The position numbers were made by a program, and so were the translations under genes. A DNA stretch of 64,000 bases. It comes from an uncultured Bacteroidales bacterium. GTDB taxonomy: Bacteria > Bacteroidota > Bacteroidia > Bacteroidales > Muribaculaceae. Every line of letters starts with the position of its first letter. Position 1 is the first letter of the stretch. Shown one piece after another: positions 28,491 to 37,921 of this stretch. The stretch lies in the NCBI GenBank assembly GCA_902762385.1, contig CACWNQ010000003.1:224922-288921 (forward strand), read 5' to 3'. The notes under the pieces are model-generated. The model had not been told where the DNA came from, ran no database searches, and saw only the letters and a program-made list of their open reading frames with translations.

Positions 28491-29455
28491 AATCACGCAA
28501 GACCAAAATATTACTACGCTCAATTATTGCCATCCTCTTGGCGGTGGTTATTGCCCTGATTGCTGCATCGTTCTACTTTTTGAACTATGCACTAACGCCT
28601 TACAGGCGCTCGCACGACGAAGCTATGGAACGGTTCTACAAGCGCGAGCCAGTGAGCCTCAAGGTTTGGGTCGACTCGCTTGAGAACAATCATTGCCTTC
28701 GCGACACAAGTATCACTATCAAGGGCCGAGGCAAGATGGCGGCTATTTACTTGCGGGCAGAACAACCCAACAACCGCGTAGCCTTGCTACTTCATGGCTA
28801 TAACGACCGAGCCGAGTCGATGCTGCACATTGCTTACATCTACAACCACGAAATGGGCTTCAACGTGCTCTTGCCTCACTTTTTTGCCCACGGCGAAAGC
28901 GATGGCGACCACATCGATATGGGATGGCTCGACCACCTCGACATGATGCGATGGATTGACGTTGCCAATAACATGTTCCGAGGCGACTCGGCACAAACTC
29001 AAATGGTGGTTCACGGCATCTCGATGGGCGGTTTTACCACTATGTGCATAAGTGGCGAGAAATGCCCGCCATGCGTCAAGTGTTTTGTCGAAGACTGCGG
29101 TTACACAAGCGTGTGGGACGAGTTTGCCAGTGAAATGCACAACGAGTTCAACTTGCCTGCATTCCCACTCATGCACACCACTAGCCTATTGTGTAAGATG
29201 CGTTACGGATGGGCTTTTGACGAGGCATCGGCTATCGACCAACTCAAAAAGTCAACCCTGCCCATGCTCTTCATTCATGGCGATGCCGACAATTTCGTGC
29301 CCTACTCAATGCTCGACCAACTCTACGCAGCAAAGCAACACGGCTACAAGGAGAAATTTATTGCCCACGGCACCGAGCATGCACGAGCCTACACAAATCA
29401 TCCCGAAGAATACACCCAACGGGTGGAATCATTCGTCACCCGCTTCATAAAATAA
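28487..29455 (+). CDS. Alpha/beta hydrolase with N-terminal membrane anchor
   Basis: This 322-residue protein has a single N-terminal transmembrane segment (about 9-33) and an alpha/beta hydrolase domain: LLLHGYNDRAES, nucleophile elbow GISMGG, the LFIHGDADNFVP acid region and a late GTEHARAY His. The domain resembles BEM46/peptidase S9-like hydrolases that face the periplasm. The start overlaps the amidase stop, so the two are translationally coupled. The substrate is unknown. Confidence 0.85.
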   Translation: MKSRKTKILLRSIIAILLAVVIALIAASFYFLNYALTPYRRSHDEAMERFYKREPVSLKVWVDSLENNHCLRDTSITIKGRGKMAAIYLRAEQPNNRVALLLHGYNDRAESMLHIAYIYNHEMGFNVLLPHFFAHGESDGDHIDMGWLDHLDMMRWIDVANNMFRGDSAQTQMVVHGISMGGFTTMCISGEKCPPCVKCFVEDCGYTSVWDEFASEMHNEFNLPAFPLMHTTSLLCKMRYGWAFDEASAIDQLKKSTLPMLFIHGDADNFVPYSMLDQLYAAKQHGYKEKFIAHGTEHARAYTNHPEEYTQRVESFVTRFIK

Positions 29456-29458
29456 ACA

Positions 29459-30355
29459 ATGAAGACCCTAATAGTAATAGTCGGCCCAACTGGTGTGGGA
29501 AAAACGGCAGCTGCCATTAAGGTGGCGCAACACTTTGGCTGTGACATCATCAATGCCGACTCACGTCAGGTTTTCAAAGGGATACCTATAGGAACCGCTG
29601 CCCCCACTCCCGAGGAGCAAGCCCTTGTGCCTCACCACTTCGTGCAGTTCAAGGAACTTGACGAATATTACAGTGCTGCCCAATTTGAGGCCGATGTAAT
29701 GGCTCTGCTCCCATCACTCTTTGAGAAAGGCGACTATGTTGTAATGTGTGGTGGTTCAATGATGTATGTCGACGCCGTGTGCAATGGCATCGACCAGATT
29801 CCCGACATCAGCGATGAGGTGCGTGCTGCCGTTAAGCAACAATGGCAAGAGCATGGCCTCAAGCCACTACTGGAAGAATTACAACGCCTCGACCCCGCCT
29901 ATTATTTGCAGGTTGACAAACTCAATCCCAAGCGCGTGGTTCATGCCATTGAAGTGTGCAGGCAGGCTGGAGTCCCCTACTCCACTCTACGCACTGGTCA
30001 AGTGAAATCTCGCCCTTTCAACATCATCAAGATAGGGCTTAACATCGAGCGACCTCAACTTTTCGACCGCATTAATCGTCGCGTCGATGCCATGATAGAG
30101 CAAGGACTAGAAGAAGAAGCTCGCAGTGTATATCACCTTCGACACCTCAATTCACTCAACACAGTTGGTTACAAGGAGATGTTCGCCTGGTTCGACGGCA
30201 CAATGGACCGAACCACCGCTATCGAGCGCATCAAGAAAAACACCCGAGTCTACGCCAAGAAGCAACTCCGCTGGCTCCTCCGAGACCCATCAATCACCTG
30301 GTGCCCGCCCGATGACTGCCTAAATAGAATCACAAACGTTTTAAAAACAATTTGA
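29459..30355 (+). CDS. miaA: tRNA dimethylallyltransferase
   Basis: This 298-residue protein has P-loop IVGPTGVGKTAAAIKVA, the NADSRQVFKGIPIGTA motif and GGSMMYVDAVCNGI, all typical of MiaA. The enzyme transfers a dimethylallyl group to A37 of tRNAs reading UNN codons. It is compactly placed, 3 nt after the hydrolase and 3 nt before recX. Confidence 0.95.
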   Translation: MKTLIVIVGPTGVGKTAAAIKVAQHFGCDIINADSRQVFKGIPIGTAAPTPEEQALVPHHFVQFKELDEYYSAAQFEADVMALLPSLFEKGDYVVMCGGSMMYVDAVCNGIDQIPDISDEVRAAVKQQWQEHGLKPLLEELQRLDPAYYLQVDKLNPKRVVHAIEVCRQAGVPYSTLRTGQVKSRPFNIIKIGLNIERPQLFDRINRRVDAMIEQGLEEEARSVYHLRHLNSLNTVGYKEMFAWFDGTMDRTTAIERIKKNTRVYAKKQLRWLLRDPSITWCPPDDCLNRITNVLKTI

Positions 30356-30358
30356 CCT

Positions 30359-30844
30359 ATGCCCCCAAAACCCATAACACCCGATAATGCTTACCTACGG
30401 CTAACAGCGCTATGTGCGCGGTGCGAGCAGGCCGAGGGCGACTTGCGCAAGAAGTTGCGTGATTGGGGCATTAACTCTAGTGATTCCAACACCATTATTG
30501 AGCGTCTGAAGGCCGAGCGCTATCTCGACAACGAGCGTTATGCACGCGCCTATTGCCGTGACAAACTGCGTTTCAACGGCTGGGGACGCATCAAGATTGT
30601 CTACATGCTCAAGGGCAAGGGCATTGAGCGAGAGTTTATCGACGCTGCCCTTGCCGATATTGACGAGGAGCAATATCTGGCCATTCTCAACGAGGCACTT
30701 GCCGCTAAAGCAAAAACCCTCGGCAGCAAATCCGAGGAGCAAATCCGTGCCTCACTACTGCGTTTTGCCGCCTCACGTGGCTTCGAGCCTGCATTGTTTT
30801 TTCCTGCCGTTTCACGCCTAACTGGTACCTGCAATGAAGATTAA
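30359..30844 (+). CDS. recX: Regulatory protein RecX
   Basis: This 161-residue protein matches RecX: ALCARCEQAEGDLRKKLRDWG, YLDNERYARAYCRDK and GWGRIKIVYMLKGKGI are the first repeat modules. It modulates RecA filament activity. It overlaps the next gene by 11 bases. Confidence 0.9.
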   Translation: MPPKPITPDNAYLRLTALCARCEQAEGDLRKKLRDWGINSSDSNTIIERLKAERYLDNERYARAYCRDKLRFNGWGRIKIVYMLKGKGIEREFIDAALADIDEEQYLAILNEALAAKAKTLGSKSEEQIRASLLRFAASRGFEPALFFPAVSRLTGTCNED

Positions 30845-31541
30845 AGAACTTCTTGCCAGTGCTGCAAGTGTGCTGATGCCTCGCAACTGCTCAGTGTGCG
30901 GCAAGCCTCTCGACAGCGATGAGCACTACCTGTGCCGCAGCTGCCTGATGGACATTCCTCGCACTCACTACGAGGACATAAATTTCAACCCTTTCGACCA
31001 ACTAATGGCCGGCAAGGTCCCCATTGAGCGCTGTGCAGGTTATTTCTTCTACCAGAAGAACGATCCTTACGCCTCAATTCTGCACGACATCAAGTATCAC
31101 AACATGCCCACCATGGGGCGCTGGCTCGCCGAGCGTGCAGCACAAGACATGCTGCCAAGCCACTTCTTCGACGGCATCGATGCCATAGTGCCTGTGCCAC
31201 TACATTACACCAAACTCGCAAGCCGAGGCTACAACCAGAGTCAATATCTTGCACAGGGAATAGCACGTGCCATTAATGCGCCTGTAATAAAAGCCATCAA
31301 AGCAGTGCGTGAGCATTCTACACAAACCCACAAAGATGCAGCCGAACGCTTGCTGAACACTCAAGGCATGTATGCCGCCAGTCGCCGTCACTGCCGCGAC
31401 CTTGACAGTAAACATCTGCTCATTGTCGACGATGTAGTCACCACCGGCTCCACCTTGCTGGCATGCGCCACAGCGCTGAAAGATGCAATCCCTGGAGTAA
31501 AACTCTCATTATTCACCCTTGCCGTTGCACAGCTCGATTGA
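30834..31541 (+). CDS. comF: ComF-family phosphoribosyltransferase-like protein
   Basis: This 235-residue protein has a zinc-ribbon start (NCSVCGKPL ... LCRSCL) and a phosphoribosyltransferase domain. The ComF signature VPVPLHYTKLASRGYNQSQ is present, with the PRPP-binding loop LIVDDVVTTGSTL. ComF homologues are linked to DNA uptake or recycling, although their reaction is unsettled. It overlaps recX and is probably co-transcribed with it. Confidence 0.9.
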   Translation: MKIKELLASAASVLMPRNCSVCGKPLDSDEHYLCRSCLMDIPRTHYEDINFNPFDQLMAGKVPIERCAGYFFYQKNDPYASILHDIKYHNMPTMGRWLAERAAQDMLPSHFFDGIDAIVPVPLHYTKLASRGYNQSQYLAQGIARAINAPVIKAIKAVREHSTQTHKDAAERLLNTQGMYAASRRHCRDLDSKHLLIVDDVVTTGSTLLACATALKDAIPGVKLSLFTLAVAQLD

Positions 31542-31596
31542 CACTCAGCACAATATTTAGCCCTCTTTGCAGTTAAAAATATAAACAACTCACGAT

Positions 31597-32799
31597 ATGA
31601 AAAAGATTATTTCCACAATATTACTTGCCACTATTGTTGTGCTAAGCACTAGTGCTGCTACGGTAAAGAACGAATATTTCACCCTCACTACCCCCGACGA
31701 CAGTTGGTTCCTTACCAACGATGACGCCCTGCGTCCTTATGGCGCAAGGGTCGACATTGCACGAATGGATGCTCGGGGAGCAACTCTCGAGCTGGCTCGT
31801 ATCGACTATATCGAGGGCGCATTCAATCCCTTGCTTTATCTAACTCACCAAGTTGTGGAGAAAAAAGACGTTTTTTGTCGCGCAGCAACCAATTTCGGTC
31901 AGGTCTACGAATCATTCGTAGCTCATCGCGAGGCCAAATGTGTACAATTTAAGAAGACGTCGAACAACTATACCTACGACTGCGAGGCCTCAACGTTCAA
32001 TGTTGGTTATGGTACAGTGCTTATCATAACTGCCCATCGCGTTGGAAATCCGAGCATGATTTCTCGAGTGCTCGACAACCTTGTATTCACCGTCGACACC
32101 ACGCCTGTTAACACTGCGGCCCAATTCGTAAATGCAGCTAGCAAGGTAGTTGCGCGTCATCACCTGCCCATAGGCAACAATGAGCATTTGAGCGGTACCG
32201 AGATGAGCAGCGACTCATCAACCGTAACCCTCAAGGTCACTGTCCCCTATATCACCAAGGAAAGCGTTAACGTTCCCGCCTTTGTCATGACCAAGCGCGA
32301 CACCTGGTTCAAGCAAGCACACGAGGCACTTAAGTTCAACCTGCTGCTTGCCGCGGCAACTCGCGAGCGCAAACTCCTGCACTACCACTACGTCGACACC
32401 AAGGGCAACGAGATTGGCACACTGCTCATCTACCCCGAAGAATATGAGCAATTAGAGCAAAAACAGGCTGAAGCAACAGCACAAGAACTTGAGGAAGCCA
32501 TTAAAGCACAAGAAGCCGCCAAGCTGGCACAGCAAGAGGCTCAGCGAGCCCAAGAAGAAGCAGCTCAAGCAAAGGAGGCCGCCGCCCGTGCTGCCGAAGA
32601 GGCCAAGCAGCGCGCGCTTGAAGAAGAAAAAAAGGTGCGCGACAGCGCCCCAATCACACATGAGGTAAAGTCAGGTGACAATCTTACCAAGATTGCCAAG
32701 AAGTATGGTGTTTCGGTTTCAACAATCAAGCAAGCCAACCCTTCAATCAAGAACGACCAAATCAAGATAGGCCAAAAACTCACTATCCCTAGAAAGTAA
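31597..32799 (+). CDS. Secreted LysM-domain protein with Ala/Glu coiled coil
   Basis: This 400-residue protein has a signal peptide (about 1-20) and an N-terminal region without a recognised domain. A long Ala/Glu/Gln/Lys-rich coiled coil runs from about 285 to 350 (EEAARAAEEAKQ-like heptads). It ends in one LysM domain (THEVKSGDNLTKIAKKYGV ... IKIGQKLTIP). LysM binds peptidoglycan, so this is likely a periplasmic wall-associated protein. Its stop lies only 5 nt from the stop of the convergent CotH gene, with no room for a terminator. Confidence 0.85.
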   Translation: MKKIISTILLATIVVLSTSAATVKNEYFTLTTPDDSWFLTNDDALRPYGARVDIARMDARGATLELARIDYIEGAFNPLLYLTHQVVEKKDVFCRAATNFGQVYESFVAHREAKCVQFKKTSNNYTYDCEASTFNVGYGTVLIITAHRVGNPSMISRVLDNLVFTVDTTPVNTAAQFVNAASKVVARHHLPIGNNEHLSGTEMSSDSSTVTLKVTVPYITKESVNVPAFVMTKRDTWFKQAHEALKFNLLLAAATRERKLLHYHYVDTKGNEIGTLLIYPEEYEQLEQKQAEATAQELEEAIKAQEAAKLAQQEAQRAQEEAAQAKEAAARAAEEAKQRALEEEKKVRDSAPITHEVKSGDNLTKIAKKYGVSVSTIKQANPSIKNDQIKIGQKLTIPRK

Positions 32800-32804
32800 A
32801 TTGC

Positions 32805-34916
32805 CTATCTATATTGATCAGTTATATCCTGATAGTTCTTGTTTCCGTCGTAAATGAAGTAATGGTGGCCAGGAGTCAAGCCTTCAATATTGCTTGTCTG
32901 GTGGTTACTGTTACCGGCATTGAATATGATGTTGATAGCATCATATTCAACGTCAAATCGGTGTGTCCACCATGTAACACCATCGCTTGTGGTGCGCGTC
33001 TCAGTCATCTGTGTTCCCGGCCATTTACCATTTAGAATATTGTTTGTGCCATTGAAGTACACCCATGAGTACAGGTAAGGTGCAACATCACATTGCACAT
33101 TGATTATTACTCCTGTCTCCTCTTCAGGTGGATTATATACACCAAGCATGATATTATATACAACTGTAATATCTGTTGACGTTATCGAGCCATCGCCATT
33201 CACGTCGGCCACCTGTGCCAATTCCTCGTCAGGAACAATTTCACCTAGCAAGATTTGGTATAGCACTGTTACATCGACCGATGTCACCGAGCCATCAAGG
33301 TTCACGTCGCCAACCACTATCTCAACGTCACCCCACTGTTCAAGCAACCATCGATACTTGCTGTTGAAGAAGTTCTTGAATGTTTCCTTGTCATTAAGAA
33401 TGTCGGCGTTGCCATATTGTGGCCATCGGCTCGCGTCGCTCAGCGATGCGTGATATATCTGGTCGATAAACGAATTGATGAAAGAATCCACCTTCTTGTA
33501 ATTGAAACGCACAAAGCGCTTCCAATGCTTCACAACAATCTCCTGAAAATGAGGGAATTTTGCAATCTCGCCAATCCATGTTTGGGTAAAAGCAGGACGG
33601 TCATAGATAAATCGCCCTATGCCACGATGATAGGCATTGCCAAAATCCCAAACTGGCCCAAACATGATTTTTGCGTTATTTCCGTTCTCCTTATGCCAGA
33701 AGCAGCTGCCGTGAAACGACTCGGTGTCATCGAGCAGTTCCTGCACAATGTAGTAGCACGCCAGTGTGTCGGGATCGATGTAGTTCTCCCATGAGTTATC
33801 GGTCTTGTCGTTGACATAAATGGCTGCATTGGTGGCGTTGATGAGACCAGTGAGATAGGTTCGTTGTTCATTGCTCAAGTGTGCTGGCGACTTATAGGTC
33901 GAGTATATGCTCTGGCCGTTACCTTCCACTGTGCGCACCTGCTCTTCTTCCTGATAATTGTCGATTTCAACAAGCCATCCCCCACTCACCACAAATGGGC
34001 TAGTCTCATAGTCGGCCTGTTCAGTGACATTAACACGGTCGGGCTCCACACGTATTATCTCAGTTAGCATATACAGCCCAATGTAGTCACCATTGAGCAC
34101 TACCTCAACAGGCTGTTGCAACGGTGTCCACGCAAGTCCCATCATGCGACTGAGCTCAAAGCCAACGGTATTGCGTAAACCAGAGAGGTAATCATCGGCA
34201 TTTGCCATAAGCGCCCAGTGCTTGTTTCGCTTCATGCCCAGAAGCGGCAACTTGCTGTCAAGTTTAAGTCGATAGGGCTTCTTTTGAAATTGATCCCATG
34301 TATAGTTGCCACGGCCACGTATCTGCATTAGTTCAGGTGCATCGTGCGAGCCCACATTATCGACACCCTCAATGCCCATATTGTCAATATAATATTCGGC
34401 ATATACGTAATCTTCCTTCGACGTTATAGGCACACCACCATCGGTGTTGATAAACATCACCGGCAGAGTGCCCGAGTAGGATGTAGCCTCGCCTGGTTTC
34501 TGCCAACTTCCCATTGCCCAATTGTCGCCGCTTGTGGGCGTGAAAACCAACCCAACAGGAATCGAGAGTTCGCAAGTTGAGGTGCGCATCTCATTGCGTG
34601 ATGTTATACGGTCTTTCATGTCGGGGAACGTCTCATTAAGCTGCCCGTCGGGAATAGAAGTCTCGGCGAAGCAATATCGGTACATTCCTGTCACAGTTTC
34701 GGGGATGGTAATGCTCCACAAGTTGTCGCTCTCGCGGGTCATCGTCATCACATAACTCTCAGAGTTGGAATAGCTACCGAACACAAACTTAACCACCGAG
34801 TATTTAGTGAGTGAGTTGTCGAAGTAAAACGTGCCTTTGGGAATATCGAGAGCTCTTGCACCCAAAGTTACAAGAGCCAGCAATACCAGTGTCAATAATG
34901 TGTTTTTCTTGGTCAT
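32805..34916 (-). CDS. Secreted CotH-kinase-like protein with dockerin and CBM26-like module
   Basis: This 703-residue protein has a signal peptide (about 1-22) and an N-terminal beta domain (about 25-125). The CotH domain (about 150-540) contains IRGRGNYTWDQFQKKPYRLKL and FGPVWDFGNAYHRG. A dockerin follows (GDVNLDGSVTSVD, DVNGDGSITSTD, about 547-600). The C-terminal starch-binding module is CBM26-like (WPGTQM, WWTHRFDV, INIIFNAGNSNHQTSNI). CotH kinases phosphorylate secreted proteins in spore formers; their role in Bacteroidota is not established. CotH-dockerin combinations are known in fibrolytic bacteria, and the starch module is the notable addition. Confidence 0.85.
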   Translation of the reverse strand: MTKKNTLLTLVLLALVTLGARALDIPKGTFYFDNSLTKYSVVKFVFGSYSNSESYVMTMTRESDNLWSITIPETVTGMYRYCFAETSIPDGQLNETFPDMKDRITSRNEMRTSTCELSIPVGLVFTPTSGDNWAMGSWQKPGEATSYSGTLPVMFINTDGGVPITSKEDYVYAEYYIDNMGIEGVDNVGSHDAPELMQIRGRGNYTWDQFQKKPYRLKLDSKLPLLGMKRNKHWALMANADDYLSGLRNTVGFELSRMMGLAWTPLQQPVEVVLNGDYIGLYMLTEIIRVEPDRVNVTEQADYETSPFVVSGGWLVEIDNYQEEEQVRTVEGNGQSIYSTYKSPAHLSNEQRTYLTGLINATNAAIYVNDKTDNSWENYIDPDTLACYYIVQELLDDTESFHGSCFWHKENGNNAKIMFGPVWDFGNAYHRGIGRFIYDRPAFTQTWIGEIAKFPHFQEIVVKHWKRFVRFNYKKVDSFINSFIDQIYHASLSDASRWPQYGNADILNDKETFKNFFNSKYRWLLEQWGDVEIVVGDVNLDGSVTSVDVTVLYQILLGEIVPDEELAQVADVNGDGSITSTDITVVYNIMLGVYNPPEEETGVIINVQCDVAPYLYSWVYFNGTNNILNGKWPGTQMTETRTTSDGVTWWTHRFDVEYDAINIIFNAGNSNHQTSNIEGLTPGHHYFIYDGNKNYQDITDQYR

Positions 34917-34928
34917 TATTTATGGCAT

Positions 34929-35702
34929 TTATTCTATGGCAAGCTTAAAAAGCTCAATGGCGTTACGGTCGGTAACCTGCGATACCTCATCGAGGTCAAC
35001 ACCCAAGTAATTGGCTATAAAACTGCAGATGTAGGGAATATTGGCACTCTCGTTGCGCTTGCCACGATTAGGCACTGGAGCCAGATAAGGAGAGTCGGTT
35101 TCAAGCAGTAGTCGGTCAAGGCCCACTACGGGCAGGATGTCCTTGACATCGCTTTTCTTAAACGTGACTATGCCATTAACGCCGAAGTAGAAGTCGCCAC
35201 GCTCACGCACTTTTTCCACTTCCTGTGGCGTGCCGGTAAAACTGTGAAACACGCCTCGCGGCAACGGCTCGCCAAAGTTATCCATCACGCTCAATATCTC
35301 ATCAAGGGCATTTCGGCAATGTATTATAAACGGTATGTCTAATTCCTTGCACCAGTGCAGTTGGGTATCAAGCACTTGCATCTGCTGCTCTCGCCATGTA
35401 GCATCCCAATACAGGTCGATGCCTATTTCGCCCACTGCCACAGGATTATATTCATCGAGCAATGGGCGCATTGCTGCCAGTTGTGACTCAAAGTCACCAT
35501 CCACGTCCTCAGGATGCAGTCCCAAGGCAATCGACATGTAGCCGGGATAGGCATCACGCGCAGCCACTACATATTGCACACTCTCGAGATTCTCGTTAGG
35601 CATGATAATGTGGCGCACGCCAGCTTCGCAGGCCCGTGCTATCACCTGGTCGCGGTCATCGTTGAATTCCCGACAGTAGATGTGACTGTGCGAGTCAATC
35701 AT
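34929..35702 (-). CDS. tatD: TatD-family metal-dependent hydrolase
   Basis: This 257-residue protein has DSHSHIY at the N-terminus (metal ligands), ALGLHPEDV, VGEIGIDLYWD, IHCRNALDE, FHSFTGT and LETDSPYLAPVPNRGKRNES, all TatD marks. These are metal-dependent nucleases or hydrolases. The gene lies upstream of the CotH gene by 12 nt on the same strand and follows the polyprenyl synthase gene after a 65-nt repeat-bearing gap. Confidence 0.93.
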   Translation of the reverse strand: MIDSHSHIYCREFNDDRDQVIARACEAGVRHIIMPNENLESVQYVVAARDAYPGYMSIALGLHPEDVDGDFESQLAAMRPLLDEYNPVAVGEIGIDLYWDATWREQQMQVLDTQLHWCKELDIPFIIHCRNALDEILSVMDNFGEPLPRGVFHSFTGTPQEVEKVRERGDFYFGVNGIVTFKKSDVKDILPVVGLDRLLLETDSPYLAPVPNRGKRNESANIPYICSFIANYLGVDLDEVSQVTDRNAIELFKLAIE

Positions 35703-35714
35703 TACCTAAAACTA

Positions 35715-35767
35715 AGAAATAAGATATCAGAAATAAGATATCAGAACTAAGAACTAACAACTCAAAA
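35715..35767. repeat. 14-nt tandem repeat plus AACTA/AACTCA-type array
   Basis: AGAAATAAGATATC occurs twice in tandem (35715-35728, 35729-35742). It is followed by AGAACTAAGAACTAACAACTC-like sequence, related to the arrays at 49971, 59811 and 61173. It fills the gap between tatD and the polyprenyl synthase gene. Confidence 0.7.
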
Positions 35768-36742
35768 CTATCTATCCCTATCCACCAGTCGGTTGATTAT
35801 GCCATCAAACACCTTATAGGCGTCGTAACTCATCTTAGTCTCATGCAACAAGTCGAGTGCGTTATGAGAATAGTTGACAATGGCATTGCGCGCCAGGTCT
35901 TTTAGACCAAGTTTCTCATAGAGTGCGGTTACTGCCTGGATTTTTTCTTGCTTGGGCGAAGAGGTGTCGGCTAGCCATCGATTAAGTTCTATGGCATCAT
36001 TTCCTGCCGAACGGTCAATTGCATTAATCAGCAGGAATGTCTTCTTGTTATTGACGATGTCGCCTCCTATCTCCTTGCCAAATGTTACTGGGTCGCCCCA
36101 CACATCGAGATAGTCGTCCTGCAACTGGAATGCAAGACCCAGATTAACAGCCATGTTGTAGATTGACTCGGCGTTTTCTTCATCGGTTCTTGCCACAAGT
36201 GCACCTGCCTTGCAAGCGCAGCCCAGCAGCACCGATGTCTTGAGTCTAATCATGTTGATGTACTCCTCTACAGTCACATCATTACGTTTCTCGAAGTCCA
36301 TGTCATACTGTTGTCCTTCATACACTTTTATCGCTGTGTCATTAAACAACTTGACCATAGCTGGGAGAATGTCATCATCTACTTTAGAGATTGCCTGTGC
36401 AGCCATGTTGAGCATAGTGTCGCCACTCAGGATGGCCACATTCTCATTCCAGCGAGTGTGCACTGTGGGCTGTCCACGACGTATGTCGGCTCGGTCCATC
36501 ACGTCATCGTGCAGCAGTGTGAAGTTATGGAACAGCTCAATTCCAAGTGCCACGTTGATGGCATCGTCAAGATTTCCACCCATAGCTTCACATGTCATGA
36601 GGGTAAGAACTGGTCGAACCCGCTTTCCGCCCTGGTTCATTGTATAGGCAATGGGTTCATAGAGTTTTGATGGGTTCTTGGGGTATTGTATGTTATTAAT
36701 TGCCCCATCCACAAGGCGCAGGTAATAATTGTAGTCGTGCAT
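35768..36742 (-). CDS. Polyprenyl (isoprenyl) diphosphate synthase
   Basis: The start is the ATG at 36742 (MHDYNYYL); a TTG six bases upstream is less likely. The 324-residue protein has GGKRVRPVL, first aspartate-rich motif LLHDDVMDRADIRRG and second QLQDDYLDVWGD, with GDTMLNMA between. It condenses isopentenyl diphosphate into a longer prenyl diphosphate, perhaps for menaquinone or undecaprenyl carriers; chain length cannot be read here. The gene starts 2 nt after the lipoprotein stop, so it is in one operon with it. Confidence 0.9.
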   Translation of the reverse strand: MHDYNYYLRLVDGAINNIQYPKNPSKLYEPIAYTMNQGGKRVRPVLTLMTCEAMGGNLDDAINVALGIELFHNFTLLHDDVMDRADIRRGQPTVHTRWNENVAILSGDTMLNMAAQAISKVDDDILPAMVKLFNDTAIKVYEGQQYDMDFEKRNDVTVEEYINMIRLKTSVLLGCACKAGALVARTDEENAESIYNMAVNLGLAFQLQDDYLDVWGDPVTFGKEIGGDIVNNKKTFLLINAIDRSAGNDAIELNRWLADTSSPKQEKIQAVTALYEKLGLKDLARNAIVNYSHNALDLLHETKMSYDAYKVFDGIINRLVDRDR

Positions 36743-36744
36743 AT

Positions 36745-37389
36745 TCAATCTTTTTTATATGAATCAATAAATTTCTTGTAATCTTCAGCATTATAGATGC
36801 TTTTCAGGGCATTCAACTGCTTTTCTATAAGAGCCTTATCGGCTGTGGGTGATTGGGCGTCGGCTTTCAAGGCACGGCCCAATTTCTCGGGGGTCGTAGC
36901 GCTGCTATACACCTTCATCTGTTTCTCGAGAGTGAGGCCTGCAGCCTTGGTGTCGAGCAACTGGCCAAAGGTTGCATTCAGGTCTTCTTTCTTCAGCCTT
37001 GAGCACACCTGCGCAAGCTGCATCACCTTGGCATTGGCCTGGTTGTAATTGAGCGTTCCGTCAGCAAGGCCATCGATAATATTGTCGCACAATTCACTAG
37101 CCACATCATTGCCGTCGTTGAGCAGCACCTTGGCAGCAAGTGCCATTGTGCTGTCGGCTTTGCCTGCTTCCTCGATGAAAGCACTCACAAAGGGAGCCTT
37201 GAACGTGAGGCTGTCTACTGCTGCATTAATGCTCTCCACTTGCTTGGCAAAGGTCGCACTATCACCACTCCAGGCCTTAACAAAACCTTGAGCCATTGCA
37301 ATGCCCCTCTCCTTGCTTTGCGTGCAACTGCCAAGCGACAATACTACTGCAAGCATGAATATGGGCCAAAAATTTCTTAATAATTTCAT
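36745..37389 (-). CDS. Hypothetical lipoprotein
   Basis: This 214-residue protein has a lipobox LGSC (Cys22) and a helical, Ala/Leu-rich body without a recognised domain. No cysteines or catalytic motifs suggest an enzyme. It lies between a second small lipoprotein and the polyprenyl synthase gene, with close spacing. Periplasmic side of the inner or outer membrane is likely. Confidence 0.7.
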   Translation of the reverse strand: MKLLRNFWPIFMLAVVLSLGSCTQSKERGIAMAQGFVKAWSGDSATFAKQVESINAAVDSLTFKAPFVSAFIEEAGKADSTMALAAKVLLNDGNDVASELCDNIIDGLADGTLNYNQANAKVMQLAQVCSRLKKEDLNATFGQLLDTKAAGLTLEKQMKVYSSATTPEKLGRALKADAQSPTADKALIEKQLNALKSIYNAEDYKKFIDSYKKD

Positions 37390-37424
37390 ATCTTGTTATA
37401 ACTTAATTTCTTCTCACTAAACAC

Positions 37425-37811
37425 TTATTCTTCGTCTTCTACCCACTGCTCAAACTCATCCCAAGGTTCTCCTTCGGGAAGGTCTTTAGGTCTCTCAACA
37501 AATATCTCTTTAGCCAGGCTAGGATCATTTTCTTGAAGATATTTTTTGAAAGCACGGTTATAGGCATTGACAGCTGCCGTGTCCTCAGCAACCTGAAATT
37601 CGGCCTGCAGAACCTTGGCTTCAAGGATGCAGTTTTGCATCGCTAGTGTGTCGTCATGGCTAGTTTCTACAAGTTTCTTTGCTGCCTGTGTTGCTGTTTC
37701 GGTGGCCTTTTCCACCAAAGGCGAAGGCTTCTCATCCTTTTTGCCTGAGCATGCAACTACCACCATGGCGACAAAAGCGATTAATATGGTGTGTAAAATT
37801 CTAGTTTTCAT
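37425..37811 (-). CDS. Small hypothetical lipoprotein
   Basis: This 128-residue protein has lipobox VVAC (Cys21) followed by SGKKDEKPSP. The body is helical and acidic, ending WDEFEQWVEDEE. No family was recognised. It is 35 nt upstream of the 214-residue lipoprotein gene on the same strand. Confidence 0.65.
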   Translation of the reverse strand: MKTRILHTILIAFVAMVVVACSGKKDEKPSPLVEKATETATQAAKKLVETSHDDTLAMQNCILEAKVLQAEFQVAEDTAAVNAYNRAFKKYLQENDPSLAKEIFVERPKDLPEGEPWDEFEQWVEDEE

Positions 37812-37864
37812 TGGTTAAATAATTATTATTGTTTGCAAAAGTAATAACAAGTGATGAGAATTGC

Positions 37865-37900
37865 AAAAAAATCCCCCGCAAGTTCACTTGCGAGGGTTTA
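37865..37900 (-). terminator. Terminator after aqpZ
   Basis: On the minus strand CCCTCGCAAGT pairs with ACTTGCGGGGG and is followed by a T run (the A residues at 37865-37871). It lies about 20 nt past the aqpZ stop. Confidence 0.85.
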
Positions 37901-37921
37901 TTAATGTGACAATGTTACTTG

